Source of the DNA: Macrotis lagotis
Taxonomy: Eukaryota; Chordata; Mammalia; Peramelemorphia; Peramelidae
Assembly: GCF_037893015.1 (NCBI RefSeq)
Contig: NC_133666.1
Location: 653,594,957-653,658,956 of the forward strand
DNA: 64,000 nt
Direction of reading: 5' to 3'
Shown: piece by piece, positions 47,762-59,236 of the stretch
How the letters are laid out: each line of letters opens with the position of its first letter
How positions within the stretch are numbered: the stretch's first letter is position 1
Position numbers and translations under genes: made by a program
Notes under the pieces: generated by a model
Seen by the model: only the letters and a program-made list of their open reading frames with translations
What the model was told of the DNA's origin: nothing
The model's database searches: none

Positions 47762-48180
47762 TTTTGTGGCTTGCTTCACCTTGGGGCCCACAGCGACAAC
47801 CTCCCTCCCAGAGGGGAGCAGAGAATAAGGAGTCAAGCCACTACTGCCTTATGCCTCCAGCTCAATTTTATTACTGCTTATCTATTACATATATACTTTT
47901 AGGTCTTCGGGGGTAGAACAAAGGATATTGAGGGAATTGGGGGAATACAAGCGGGGTATGTTCAGCATCTTGCATTACAGGATACAGGGGTATGTTAAGG
48001 AGGAGGTGATAAAACACAGCTGTGTCTAGTGCCCTTGGTCTGTGGGGTGGAATGTCCAGCTCCCAAGGACTCCAGCGCACCTTATCTCTGAGGGCGGCAT
48101 GCCACTCTGAGACTGTCCAGGTGGCGGTTTACTTGGAAATGATTTGTGTCATGGCTGTTAGAATAGCCTGTGTACCCACA
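47762..48180 (-). repeat. Provirus 3' LTR
   Basis: Sense end TGTGGGTA...CCACA. A polyadenylation signal AATAAA (sense) is kept at about 47,867-47,873, with TATATA about 20 bp earlier. Just outside, the sense strand reads AATAAGGTGGAGA, a polypurine tract. Confidence 0.93.
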
Positions 48181-48189
48181 TCTCCACCT

Positions 48190-49880
48190 TATTTTTTCAT
48201 TTAGGGCCTGGAGGGCCTGGATAGTCATGGCAGAGCTGATAAGTGTTTTGCTACTCTGCGCCAATTAATCAAAGAACAGAGGAGGAGGAGTAGACAAATA
48301 AGAATGAGAACCCCAAGAATAATTTTAGTTGGGGAAGTCCAGCTAAAAAAGTCACACAAGAGTATGTCTATGGAATCACTATCTAGTCGTGGTCAGATGA
48401 CCATATTATTGAGGTCCAGGACTTTATATATCATGTTGGCAAGCATGGATTGTAAGTGGGAGTCCCACTGGGAGGAAAGCTGCCTATTGAGGAGAGTTTG
48501 AGCATGGAAAAGGTTTTTTTACAAGGAATAGTGTCACCCAAAAGGAGGTATATCTTGCATCACACATGGTCCTAATTTGCTGTTCTACAAAGGAGATTCG
48601 TTCATTTGTGAGAGCTAACTGTTGGTTTAGGTTAAGAATAGCTCCCCGCAGGAGATTATAACCTCATTTTGCTGGTGAAAGATTCCAGCCGTTTGTCTGA
48701 CCAAGTGCTCTATATCCTCCAGCCGTGGGGTGGTGGCAAGGGTGGTGGCTATGGAGGTGGCTGCAGAGGCTATAAAGGTAATAAGGGATGCTATGAGCAG
48801 GGCAAGTAGGCCAATGGCTCGGGATTCCCTATGATAGATTGTAACTTGTGTCCACCCATCAGTGGTCATGGGTATCCAGAGATACCTGGGTGTATGGGCC
48901 TGGACATGTGTGTCAGCATCGGGCAGGGTGCAGGAGGTAAGATAGCAAGAATTATTACAGGAGCAGATCAGGATATCAGAATGGTCAGGGGTCAGATTGG
49001 TAGCTACCCAGAAAAATGGGGGTGTGAGACAGGCCTGACTGTGTAAAAGTACTGATTTTTCTGGCTGTATTGTAGCCTCAACCAGTGCTAGCTTGGACCA
49101 CCTAGGGTCCATATTTGCCCAAGTTCTATTAAAGCAGACAAGCCCTCTCATGAAAAAACAGGTCTAATGTCTGTGCAGGCTGAAGGGCTGCAGAGGGGCC
49201 TGTGACAGGGCAATGTATTTTGCATATTGGGGGGATCTATGTCTCAATGGGGGTGCCCCAATCTCATCTAAGTCAGAAAAAATACTGAGCTGGGAACTGA
49301 TACAGAATGCATAGGGGCCTCTGCATGGGGCCCAGGGGATCTGTGGAGACCAGAAGCGTGGTGGGGGGGTGTCCAACATCAGAGAGAAAAGGGCAGGGAG
49401 GGGAGTGTGGGATTTGGGGTGGTCCAGTATTTTCAGGTCCAAAGTACAGTGTTCCCAAATCCTTGGGCCAGCACACACCAGTACCATTATATCCCCATAG
49501 ACTTCCAGCTGGTTATCTTATGTCAGAGGAGTCAAAGGCAAAAAGGTCCCCTTGAAATGAGTGGGTTAGTGGGACCAGCACGGGTGTGCAAAGGACCAGT
49601 TAAAGGGAAACCGACAGAATTGGAAACGTTAAGAGTCCCGGGAAATGGTGTGGCTGCTTGTTCTTCCAGTGAGAGTGTGGGTTCCACTACTGGCAAAGAG
49701 CGCAGGGAAGAGAGATGCATCATAACCTACAGGTAAAAGAATTGGGGGGGAGGGGATAAGTGCCCATCGGTGGGTGGCCCATACTTCAGGGGTATTCAGC
49801 AGGAACAGCATAGTAATGAGGAGTTGGTGAAGAGACAAGTGTCCTCTGGGGTTAAAGTCCATTGCTCTTTTTGCCAAGGT
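48190..49880 (-). pseudogene. Provirus env, decayed
   Basis: Env mediates receptor binding and fusion. A hydrophobic leader is read near 49,830-49,760. The surface-subunit region is fragmented over 49,750-49,160. The frame 49,151-48,627 has CSCNNSCYLTSC-type cysteines, then a fusion-peptide-like hydrophobic stretch (IGLLALLIASLITFIAS at about 48,810-48,760). Further right-to-left a clear membrane anchor (GVLILICLLLLLCSL) lies at about 48,320-48,270. Broken by at least one frameshift near 48,630. Confidence 0.78.
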
Positions 49881-49960
49881 GAGGAGCTTGTCTTGCAGTG
49901 CTGTGGGAGGTTGGGGAAATCGCCTCCTCCCCCCTCCGTCCTGTGTGTCTTGGGTCTCCT

Positions 49961-50860
49961 CTATTGTTGTTTAGCGACATTCTCTGCATCTCTTTGGTGA
50001 GGGCTGTGACGTGGGACGTCATCTCGAGAGGCAGGCCGGATCAAACAGTTGGGAATCCACAGCGGGTCAGTGCAATCTGTGGGAAATGCACAAGCAAACG
50101 CTCTCCCTTGTGTTAGAATAGGGTCAGCTCCCCTCCATTTGTTAGAAATAGGATCCTTCCAGTGAACCATGGGCAATGGTGTGGCTGGGAAAAGGGCTCC
50201 CCAGTGTTTAAAGGTCGGGGGAAACCCTTCAGCATCAAAAGTCAGGAAGTTCATAGTAAAGAGGGCTCTGTGCAGGGCAATTTTCGGGCTATGCCAGATG
50301 TGGGCATCATTGTCTTTTTGTTTTAAGAGAGTGTTCTTTAATGTGCTGTGAATTCGTTCAATAATTGCCTGGCCTTGTGGGTTGTGAGGGATGCCTGCCT
50401 GTGACATGTTTAATTCTCCACCAGGAACAAAATGTGGCAAAGGGGAAGGAAGTAAAGCAGGGGCCATTATCTGTTTTTATAGTGTGAGGGACCCCTAGGG
50501 TGCAGAAGGCGGCCATCAAAGCAGTAATAACTGCTCTGGAAGTTTCAGAAGTCATGGCTTCAGCAAAAAGAAAGTGAGAAAAAGTGTCAATACAAGTAAA
50601 TATGTATTTGTGCCGGCACAAAAGGCGCAAAATGAGTGACATCAGCTGCCACAAAGAGTTGGGTCGGAGCCGGCGAGGATTGACTCCTGTCCTAGTGAGT
50701 GCCGAGGGGGTAAAAAGGGTGCACACTTACTGCACTGTCGAGAGAGGTGTTTGCATGCTTCAATGGTTAGATCAGGGTAAAGATGGTGAAGGGATGCTGG
50801 GGACAAATGAAACCTGTGGTGGAGCTCCTTTGCCTGCTGCAGGGGGTCAGAGGGGGTAGT
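49961..50860 (-). pseudogene. Provirus integrase, broken
   Basis: Integrase joins viral DNA to the host. Zinc-binding LHHRFHL..ACKHLSRQCSKC (HHCC) at about 50,830-50,735; catalytic core CIDTFSHFLF (first Asp) near 50,590, KTDNGPCFT (second Asp) near 50,475; third acidic residue in IIERIHSTLKN near 50,360. A frameshift lies between the second and third motifs. Confidence 0.88.
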
Positions 50861-51440
50861 TAACAAGATAAGATTGTCCACAAGACTGTTGCCTGCAGAC
50901 AAGGGGCCTGGCAGCCCAGTATGTGAGCATTGTGTGGGAGAGGAACCACAGTGCAGCTCTGCTGTGTAGAAGTGACTGGCAGGAATGCTTAAGAGCGGAG
51001 ATGAGGTCGGCCTCTTCTGGGGGCAGGGATGCAAAGGGGAGGCTAGAAAGCGTCTGCACAGCGTAAGCACTGTCACTGAAAATGTTGATGGGATCGGAGG
51101 GGAAGCTAGCAAGGACCAAGGCTAGGGCTTACAGTTCTCCCCATTGCACAGACTGGGTGTGAGGGCTCTTATGAGTGAATAAAATGGATCCATTACTGTA
51201 GATGACATAGCCCAGGTGCTTTCTGTTTGTGTCTGTAAAGGTTACATAAGCTTGTGGAATGGGTCAGGGGAGGAAAATGAGAAGAGGAGTGTGCTGACAG
51301 GGAGTGCTGAAATCCCTTTGAGGAGAGGCGAGAGTGGGTAATGATTATCAATAGACCCAGCAAAGCCTAGGGAGTGCCGAGATCAGGGGAGTCAGAAAAG
51401 CAGTGAGGGATATGGTGAAGGGGTATGGGAAGGACAAGTT
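50860..51440 (-). pseudogene. Provirus RNase H region
   Basis: NIFSDSAYAVQTL at about 51,085-51,047 is the RNase H TDSxY-type motif. A stop follows shortly after. Sequence between 51,440 and 51,120 is degenerate. Confidence 0.7.
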
Positions 51441-52430
51441 TGTCAGGGTCGGTTCCGAAATGAACTTTGGCAGCCTTTAGACCCTTTAGGATGAGATGAG
51501 TCAAGGACAACACCAGTGAGGTTATACAGGGAAGGGAGGACCGTGATAGGTGTACCCAAAGCAGGGGTGCACTCTGCTAGAGGAGGGCAACGTGTGGAAA
51601 GACAATCAGGGAGAATGGTTTGTGAGGGTCCCTTCGGGAGATAAACTGAGTTAACTTTGTCAATGGCTGCCACGGCATCGCTGGTCAGCACACCGGGGCT
51701 AGAGGGATGGGGGGAGCCTCTAAGGCAGTTGAAAAGTGGCTACAAATCATTAGTTGAGACAGGCAGGGAGGGGCAAAGCCAGTTAATGTTCCTGCAAATC
51801 TCCTGGGGGCGGCTATCTTCAGGCCATAATTAGAAAGGCTCTCTATAACCCAGGTCTATTTTTTTAAGGGTGGCCCGAGAGGGGTGGGACAATAATATAT
51901 CATCCATGTAGTGGATGCAGGTTAGATGTGGGTAGGTACAGATGGGTTTGAGGGCTGCAGCAACATAAGTCTGACAAAGGGTGGGGCTATTTGCCATGCC
52001 CTGAGGCAGAATCATTCAATTAAAGTGGTCATTGGGAGATTCAAAGTTTGTAGCGGACAGAAAAAGCAAAGCAGGGAGCATCCTGAGGATGCAGGGGAAT
52101 GCTGTAAAAGCAGTCTTTAATGTCTATTACAAAAATGGGTTGGTTTGGGGGTATAGCCGATGGGTGAGGGAGACCTGGCTGTAATGGGCCCATGGGGAAT
52201 GAGCTGGCTGTTGGGTCCCCAGAGGTCGTGTAAGAGACAGTATTTTCCTGGTGTCTTTTTTGAGATAACAAAAATCAGGGAGTTCCAGGGACTGGTAGAA
52301 TGAACAATGTGTCCCGGGGAAAGCTGCTCCGAGACAAGGGAGCAGAGAGCAGTCAATGTAATAGTAGGTCAAGGCTGCTGATCCATCCATAAGGGGGTCT
52401 CATCCTTCCATTGCATTGGGGTAGGTGGGG
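51440..52430 (-). pseudogene. Provirus reverse transcriptase, broken
   Basis: Catalytic YMDD at 51,910-51,899 in a 61-codon frame starting LPQGMANSPTLCQTYV; FVIDIKDCFYSIPLHPQD (about 52,150-52,090) carries the first catalytic aspartate. Frames change at least three times between 52,390 and 51,830. Confidence 0.88.
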
Positions 52431-52499
52431 GACAAGGAGGGAGGGATGGGAGGGGCGGAGCAGTGGCCTCTAGAATTGGGGGTTGACTGGTAGACATCA

Positions 52500-52924
52500 A
52501 TGGATATGTGGAGACCCATCTATTTCTGGAGTTCTCTTCCCCAAAGGACATGGGGAGCACCTGGTACTAGGAGGGGTTGGATGGATCCTGAATAATCTTC
52601 CCAGTCCTCCCATTGAAGGTCTCTGGATAGCATCTGAGGTGATGTTTCCCCACAGACCCCCATGATGGTGGATCCTTTTTCAGTGAGCTGTTCCCTGGAG
52701 GCCTGATTGGCAGGAATAACGGTGGTGTCAGCTCCTGTGTCAATGACCCCAGTCCAGACTGACCCAGCCAATTTTAGGGACATTCTGGGTTGCCCAAGTT
52801 GAATGGGTGCTGTCCAGAGGATGTCGTTCCCTCTTAGGTGTGGGACTGAGGGCGGCCCCACATCCTGCTTCCCAAGGGGGAAGCAGGAGGGGTAGTGAGA
52901 TCCAAACGACAGCCTTTTGCCCAA
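52500..52924 (-). pseudogene. Provirus protease
   Basis: Aspartic protease region with the catalytic DTGADTTV motif at about 52,743-52,718, preceded by LAGSVWTGVI. The frame is open over about 130 codons (52,924-52,520). The dUTPase domain often fused upstream in betaretroviruses is not visible. Confidence 0.85.
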
Positions 52925-52999
52925 TGAAGGCCTTTCTTACACTTGGGGCAGGGTGTTCGTGGCTTTCTTGTCTGTGAGGGCTGGGGCGCATGACTGGGG

Positions 53000-54598
53000 G
53001 TGGCGCCAGGGAATTGGCACTGCCAATTAGTGCATTCTTGTGCTAGGTGGTCCGTTCCCCCATATGCATAACATTTCCTGTCTTGGTTCCCTATTTTTTC
53101 ACTCTTAACTTGTGTCTGCAAGGTCTCTAGGGCTCAGGCTAGGGCAGAGGCTTGATGAGTCGTAGACTCCACATCCCCGCAAGAGAAAACCCATTCAGCT
53201 ATGTGAGTGGATTTAGAAAGATCAATCAGCCTCCAGCATTCTGGGGAGCAGGCTTCCTTAATGAGTTCTTTAGTAAGGGCATTGGCTGCTCCTGTGTGGA
53301 TGACTTTAAATTCAACAGCCTCTTGGACCTGAGCAACAAAATCAGAAAAGGGCTCTGTCGGTCCTTAGATGAGTTTGTGCAAGGGCTCTTTAGAGGGGCC
53401 TGATCGTGGTGTGCGATGCTAAAGCCGTAGCACACAGAGACTGACCTGAACATAGTGGGGGGGGGGGGGGCTAGGACTGGATGGTCGTAGTACTAAAGGT
53501 CCCTTCCCCTGCCAGCATGTTAAAAGTTAGCTGGACACCTGTATGACTATTGCGCTCGGCCTGTTGTTCACATTCATCATAAAAGGCTGCCTTCCACATG
53601 AGAAAGTCCCCAGGGGTCAAAAGGGTACACATGAGTTGTTTATAGTCCCCTGGGCAATTAAGATCAATGCTCCAAGTGTCTAACATGCTTTGTAAGTAGG
53701 GGCTATTAAGGCCTTCCTCCCTGGAAACATTCCTCATTCTTTCCAGGACCTTAGCATCTGTGGGATACCACCTTAAGGGTCTTTGTGGGATAGGGTTGAC
53801 ATTAACCAGGAAAGCCTGAGTGAAAGGTTATGGCTAGGGGGAAAATGCACCCCAGTAGGACTCTCTCATCTGGCAGGCCTCTGTGAAGTCATTAGTAGCT
53901 GCTGAGGGGGCAGGAGGAGCATCTTGATGCTTCAGGCCCCAGGTGTTATCATCAATGGGCTTGTCAGGGATTTTACTGTGTCCAGGGTGGCCCTGGGTGG
54001 TGGGGGAGTTTGGGGGGGGGGGAGGTTGGATCCAGTCATCTCCCCAAGGCAACTCAGAGTAGAGGCTTTTGGGGTGGGGTTGTCTGGTGGAGGATCCCGG
54101 GAGGGCTTAGGAGGAGGGGGGCAAGTAGATTTCTCATCAGTTTGAGTGCCTTCATCGCATACCTCAGTGAGGTGGCATGGGCTCTCTGCTCTGGCCTTTT
54201 CTGCATCTAAAGCTGCCTGTAAAAATGTCTTGAGGTTTTCCTCTCTTCCTGAAAGGCAGGCATGTATTGCAGTGACAATAAGATAGTAGGGCAGTAGGGG
54301 AGAAAAGTCACAAAGGACCTCAGCTCTGCAGGCAAGTGTCAAAACATGCCCCCAAACATAAGTATCCAGGATGTGACAAGCTTCAGTCCAGGGGGCCAAA
54401 ACAAAAACCGCCTGGAGTGTTATCTTACATTCTTTTTCAGAGCATTTCAGGCCATGGGAAATTAGGAGTTGTTTAAGATCCTATACTTGGGTATCTTGGG
54501 AAGAAGGGGGAAGATTCCCTATTAGGATAAGAGACTACAGGGGGCTCTAGAAGCTGTGGGGCCACTGGGGCAAGGGGACCATCAAAAGACTGGTCCAT
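53000..54598 (-). pseudogene. Provirus gag, decayed
   Basis: Gag forms the virion core. A plausible start is the ATG at 54,598. Proline-rich segments lie at about 54,150-53,950, a capsid-like region at about 53,740-53,450, and two zinc knuckles at about 53,070-52,930: the first (CYAYGGTDHLAQEC) has lost its second cysteine to Tyr, the second (CPKCKKGLHWAKGC) is intact. Several stops and frame changes, including a poly-C/G run at 53,458-53,470. Confidence 0.82.
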
Positions 54599-54664
54599 AT
54601 GGGGCACTTACCTTGGCCAGCAAGGATGAGTGCGAGGACCTGAAGCATCCTTCAGAGTAGGGGA

Positions 54665-54682
54665 TCCCTGATTTCGGCACCA
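54665..54682 (-). promoter_or_regulatory. Primer-binding site, tRNA-Phe type
   Basis: Sense TGGTGCCGAAATCAGGGA differs at two positions from the complement of the tRNA-Phe 3' end (TGGTGCCGAAACCCGGGA), the site used by rodent IAP elements. It lies two bases inside the 5' LTR. Confidence 0.8.
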
Positions 54683-54684
54683 TT

Positions 54685-55105
54685 TGTTGTGGCTTGCTTC
54701 ACCTTGGGGCCCACAGCAACTACCTCCCTCCCAGGGGGGAGCAGAGAATAAGGAGTCAAGCCACCACTGCCTTATGCCTCCAGCTCAATTATATTACTGC
54801 TTAGCTATTACATATATACTTTTAGGTCTTCAGGGGTAGAACAAAGGATAATGAGGGAATTGGGGGAATGAAAGCGAGATATGTTCAGTCTCTTGCATTA
54901 CAGGATAAGGGGGTATGTTAGGGAGGAGGTGATAAAACACAGCTGTGTCTAGTGCCCTTGGTTTGTGGGGAGGAATGTCCAGCTCCCAAGGACTCTGGCG
55001 CACCTTATCTCTCAGGATGGTGTGCCATCTCCTGAGACTGCCCAGGTGGCGGTTTACTTGGAAATGATTTGTGTCATGGCTGTTAGAATAGCCTGTATAC
55101 CCACA
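54685..55105 (-). repeat. Provirus 5' LTR
   Basis: Aligned by eye with the 3' LTR: about 29 substitutions over about 418 bases plus a 2-base indel. The AATAAA signal is mutated to AATATA in this copy. Confidence 0.93.
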
Positions 55106-55111
55106 TGAAAG

Positions 55112-55770
55112 AAACTTAATTATAAGTTTAACATTAAGAGAACCTGTTGTTTAATGTTACTTTAAGAGAATGAGATGTCAGCCTGTTATGTTTCATTGTA
55201 GGTTAAGAATTTAATGTTTACATTATATCTTAACTGCAAGATACCCTTTCTAATGATGTTGAATAAATGAGAGGGGCTTTGGAAAATGATTAGAAAATAA
55301 AAAATTATGTAACCGTAATTGGATGACTTATCAATAAGTAAGATGTTGAAAGGTGTTATCAAACATGTGACCTTCTTTTGGAAATATAAAGTATTTTACT
55401 TTAATGATGTCAAAGCTGGACTTAATGATTGTTAATGAGGGAAATTAGCAAAGGTCATGACCCTCTGGGTTCCCTGAATTTTTAAATGATGTGTTGGACC
55501 TTGCTCTAGATCTGTAGATCCAGGTATAACTGTAATAATGGAAAGATTATTTTGTAAAATCTAGTTCTTAATTCTACAATTCTCACTGTTTTGTTAAATT
55601 TAGAGATCTCAGCCCCTGAATTCCCAAACCCCATCCCCCACCCCTGTCACCAGGTCCTGTCTGTTGCCCTTGGAAGATTCCTTCACTGAATAAAAAGGGG
55701 AGAAGAAGGCAGCAAGAGGATGGTGGAGAATTGGCAGAAAAATTCTTATCTCAAAAACAATAGATAGAGA
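55112..55770. other. Unassigned A/T-rich stretch right of the provirus
   Basis: No motif seen. It may be pol of the neighbouring ERV. Confidence 0.35.
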
Positions 55771-57730
55771 GACAGTAAAAACACCTGCAGCAGGTTTTGA
55801 GTATCTCTTGGTTTTTGTTGCCACATTTTCAGAATGGGTAGAAGCTAATGAAACAGCCTTGGAAGTAGTTTAAAAATTCTGAATGAGCCCCCTCCTGATT
55901 TGACCTCCTGCTAGAAATCAGGTCAGACAATGGCCCTGCCTTTACAGCTGAAATCTCTCAAGGAATAGTCCAGATGCTGGGAGAACGTGAGTGCTTTTTG
56001 AATGTTTAGAAAGTAAACCTATTTAATATATTCTGATGACAGGGACATTCAGAGTAGACATATGTGCTATATGTGTAAGGAAGGGAGCTGAATGATTGTG
56101 ATCCCCACCCCCTGCCCCAATCTAAATTGTGAAGTAGATTCACTTGGAGATCTAATTAGGTAAAACAACTATTTTAGATCATGGGACTTTTGATCAATTT
56201 TCTTTTTAGATAAGATACCAGGATGGTCAGCAAAAGGAAATGCTACTGGGTAAATGTCATGTTCTTGCAGCCAAGGAAGCCAAGATGTCAGGTGACTAGG
56301 ATGGGAAGTAAAAGGGGCACCTTCTCAGTATGGCCTGATGTTGGACCCTTTTGACTTGATTTCACCAGAATGACATTTGGATAATGACTCCTGGAAGACT
56401 AAATCTAGCCTAAGACATTTGACTAACCACATGACCTCTACCTGGACACTGATATTCAGTACCTATAAGGGAATTTCCCTTTGATGTCCTGGATCTTTAT
56501 GGCTATTAAGCAAAACAGAAAAAGAAATTTTAGATGAATTGGATCTAATAGCCAGAGATAGGTTAGGTGTGTTAGGTGTGTGGCTCTGACACCTGCTAAC
56601 ATCTACATGTTAAGATAGGAATTAAGTTTCTTTAATTTTTAGAAGGGATATTTAGGTAAGAAGAAAAATGGAAAATTCTTAGGATAATTATGTTTTAAGA
56701 CCTAGCTTAACTAAAGGAATATGAGTCAGATAAGTCTATCAGGAAAAAAAATCAATAGTATATTTGGGAATATTTTGAAAAATTTTATTTTGGTTGAGGA
56801 TGTTTGAACCATTATTTTAATAAGAGCAAAGGCTAAAATTGTTTTATTTTTAAACCATTTGCTGAGTACTCTGAACTAAGATGATTGTTGAATGTATGTT
56901 ACAAGCTTAAGTCAGTATGATAATTCTCATTGGGAGTTTGCTCATATAGTAAAACATTAATGAAGGTTTATTGTGTTTAAAGTGAAGTATGTGTATCAGT
57001 ATGGCAATAAGGCAAAATGTAAATTGTAATAGGCTCCAAAATCTCATTGTCTTGTGAAGAAAACATGTGTTTTCTTTATCTGAGAAAAATGTTAACCAGT
57101 TTCTTTACCAGAAGACAAAGTCTCAACCAGTCACCTGAGCTGGAAAGGACTTTTTGGAACAGATTCAGAAGATGCAGAAGGACATTGAATGTCTCCAGGA
57201 GAGAAGAGAAGAGAGGAGAGACACTGGACCAGTTCAGTTCATTGGCACCATTTCTCAACTATGTGTACATTGTTTATCTGTAACTTCTCCTTGACTCTGG
57301 AAAATGTGGCCAGCTACAAGTTTTAAGAGGTTGAGCAAACATAAAAGAATTCACTTAGAAAATGAATTCTGAGCCAGAGGAGAGAAACACCAGTGGCATA
57401 TGGCTAAGTCAGTTCAGGGTGACTATTGATAACTGACTGGCCAGGATATTTGTCTGTGGAGTAGCAAATATCAAGACATATTCAGAAGCAGGGTAAATAT
57501 ATTCTAGACTGTACAACTTAGAGATAGGTGACCTCAGACTCATGTGTGATTAATGATGGTACTTGGATACCTTGTAAAGATACACAAAAATGGGGACTTG
57601 TTAAGGGAAACGATGATTATGAGTTAATGTGGACTTTCAAGGAAAATGAGGATGATGATCAGATGGGCCAGCAATATGAGTCTATATTACAGAAATTTGA
57701 AGAAATCTCATCAAAATAAAGAGGTGGGAT
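55770..57730 (+). pseudogene. Gammaretrovirus-like ERV remnant: integrase fragment and degenerate 3' region
   Basis: At about 55,795-55,985 the plus strand reads YLLVFVATFSEWVEA then SDNGPAFTAEI after a stop and frameshift: the integrase core of class I ERVs, with the first catalytic Asp changed to Ala. Between there and the LTR only short frames remain (57,047-57,283 and 57,528-57,719). The last one stops just before the polypurine tract. Env identity is not demonstrable. Confidence 0.7.
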
Positions 57731-58206
57731 TGAATGAGATACAGTCCGAGATTTCTTCAGTAGAATATTATAGATTAGAAATAATTAAGCTGTGTGTTAT
57801 GTCCCTTCTGCCCCTCCTCCCCTGACAATCAATTTAATGTTACCTTGCCCAGAATGTAAAGAGTAAACTGACCCTGTCTTATCTGGACTGAAATCCAGAT
57901 GGTTCTACAATCCTTGTCCTGGAGGGGGGAAACCTGTCTCTGTTTGAATTATATGCTTTTTTCTTTAGAGTAATTTATATGTATAGATTGTGAAGACCAC
58001 ATTCCTCATGAAGGAGGATGGGTCAGTGGAGGGGGGCAATTGCTTTATGATAAATAGATCTTGGATTTCCTGCTCTTCCACCCCTTTTTCTCTCTCCATG
58101 TTTAAGGGAGAGCAAGGGGTCCAATTCTCAAGAAGTGAATAAAACTTTTCCCTTCATACCTTGAGTAACCTCCGAGTTTTATTTAAGTGGGTAAACTCAT
58201 CCCACA
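57731..58206 (+). repeat. 3' LTR of class I ERV
   Basis: Polypurine AAAATAAAGAGGTGGGA precedes TGAATGAGATAC. The end is ...GTAAACTCATCCCACA. AATAAA at about 58,138-58,143 is followed by a GAGTTTTATTTAAG-type U5. No matching 5' LTR in the window. Confidence 0.75.
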
Positions 58207-58475
58207 AAAAACTCTGGCTTACTGTAGTCATTTACTATTCTGTATTGGGTACTTAATCTATTCCACTGAACCATCACTCTATTTCTTAGCCAGTATCAAA
58301 TGTTTTGATGATTGCTACTTTATAATATGGTTTTACATTTGATACAACTAAGCCTCCTTCCTTTTCATTTTTTCATTAATTTCCTTGATATTCTGGACCT
58401 CTTGTTTTTCCAGATGAATTTTGTTATCATCTTTTTCATTTTCTATACAATAATTTTTGATAGTTTGAATGGACT
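58207..58475 (-). mobile_element. Old L1 ORF2 fragment interrupted by the next L1
   Basis: ATTCCACTGAACCATCACTC, TCTTAGCCAGTATCAAATG and TTTATAATATGGTTTTAC are the antisense of the L1 ORF2 post-RT region (compare 39,490-39,570). Confidence 0.78.
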
Positions 58476-59236
58476 TCCAGCCAAGATGGTGGAGAGAAGA
58501 CAGGCACAGTTCTAAAGTCTCCTGATCTTTCCCCATCTATGATATGAAATAAACCCCTTAACAGAAATCCAATCTAAAAACCCAGAAAGAAAAGCCAAGA
58601 GAAAGAATATCAACCTCAGGATTTGTTTTCTGCAGTTGTGGGTGAGTCCTGGCACAGAGTGTGGATCAGGAACAGATCAGCCTCATTAGCAGTGGGGTTG
58701 GAGCCCCAGGAGCCTGAGGGCCTTTGAGCTGGACCTGCTTGATCCACGGTACTAGAACATGGTCAACCATGGGAGCTTGGGTCAACTAGGGAGCAGAGGT
58801 ATTGGGGTTTGCGCTGACAATCTGGAGATTGCCGACAGGTCTGGGGGGAGAGTTCCAGTGCAGGAGAGTGTGGACATCATCCCGGGCCCCTCTAGTCTGA
58901 GGAACTCAAGTCCAGGAAGCCTTGTCCCAGAACAAACATAATTGCAGACTACTTCTGCCCCAGGCACAGGTGTGGGAGCAGAAGAACCAGCCCAGCTGAT
59001 AATAGGGAGAGGGATGACCTCACCCCAGGGGAAAGCCCACCACTGATTGAAGACAAGTTTTGAACAGCTTTATTTCACTCCCTCCAGGCTAAGGAAAAAG
59101 GCCTCAATCAAGATCACAGACATGTCAGAGAAAGCAACCAACATGTCCTATTGTGAGTAGGAGTGAGTAAAGCCTCTAGGGATCCCAACACCAAACCTCT
59201 GTGAACCAGCCCTCCCCAAGTCAAGGTCTTAGCAAA

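Larger units (their letters stand above)
47762..55105 (-). mobile_element. Class II (betaretrovirus/IAP-like) endogenous provirus with two LTRs
   Basis: Two related LTRs about 420 bp long flank gag, pro, pol and env remnants, all on the minus strand. TGAAAG lies outside both ends (47,754-47,759 and 55,106-55,111), consistent with a 6-bp target duplication, though the left boundary is uncertain by 2-3 bases. Order from the right: 5' LTR, primer site, gag, pro, pol, env, polypurine tract, 3' LTR. Every coding region has stops or frameshifts, so it is a fossil. Confidence 0.92.

Noticed and set aside
48831..50859. Many plus-strand frames over the provirus
   Set aside because: Shadows of minus-strand pol and env; motifs are found only on the minus strand.
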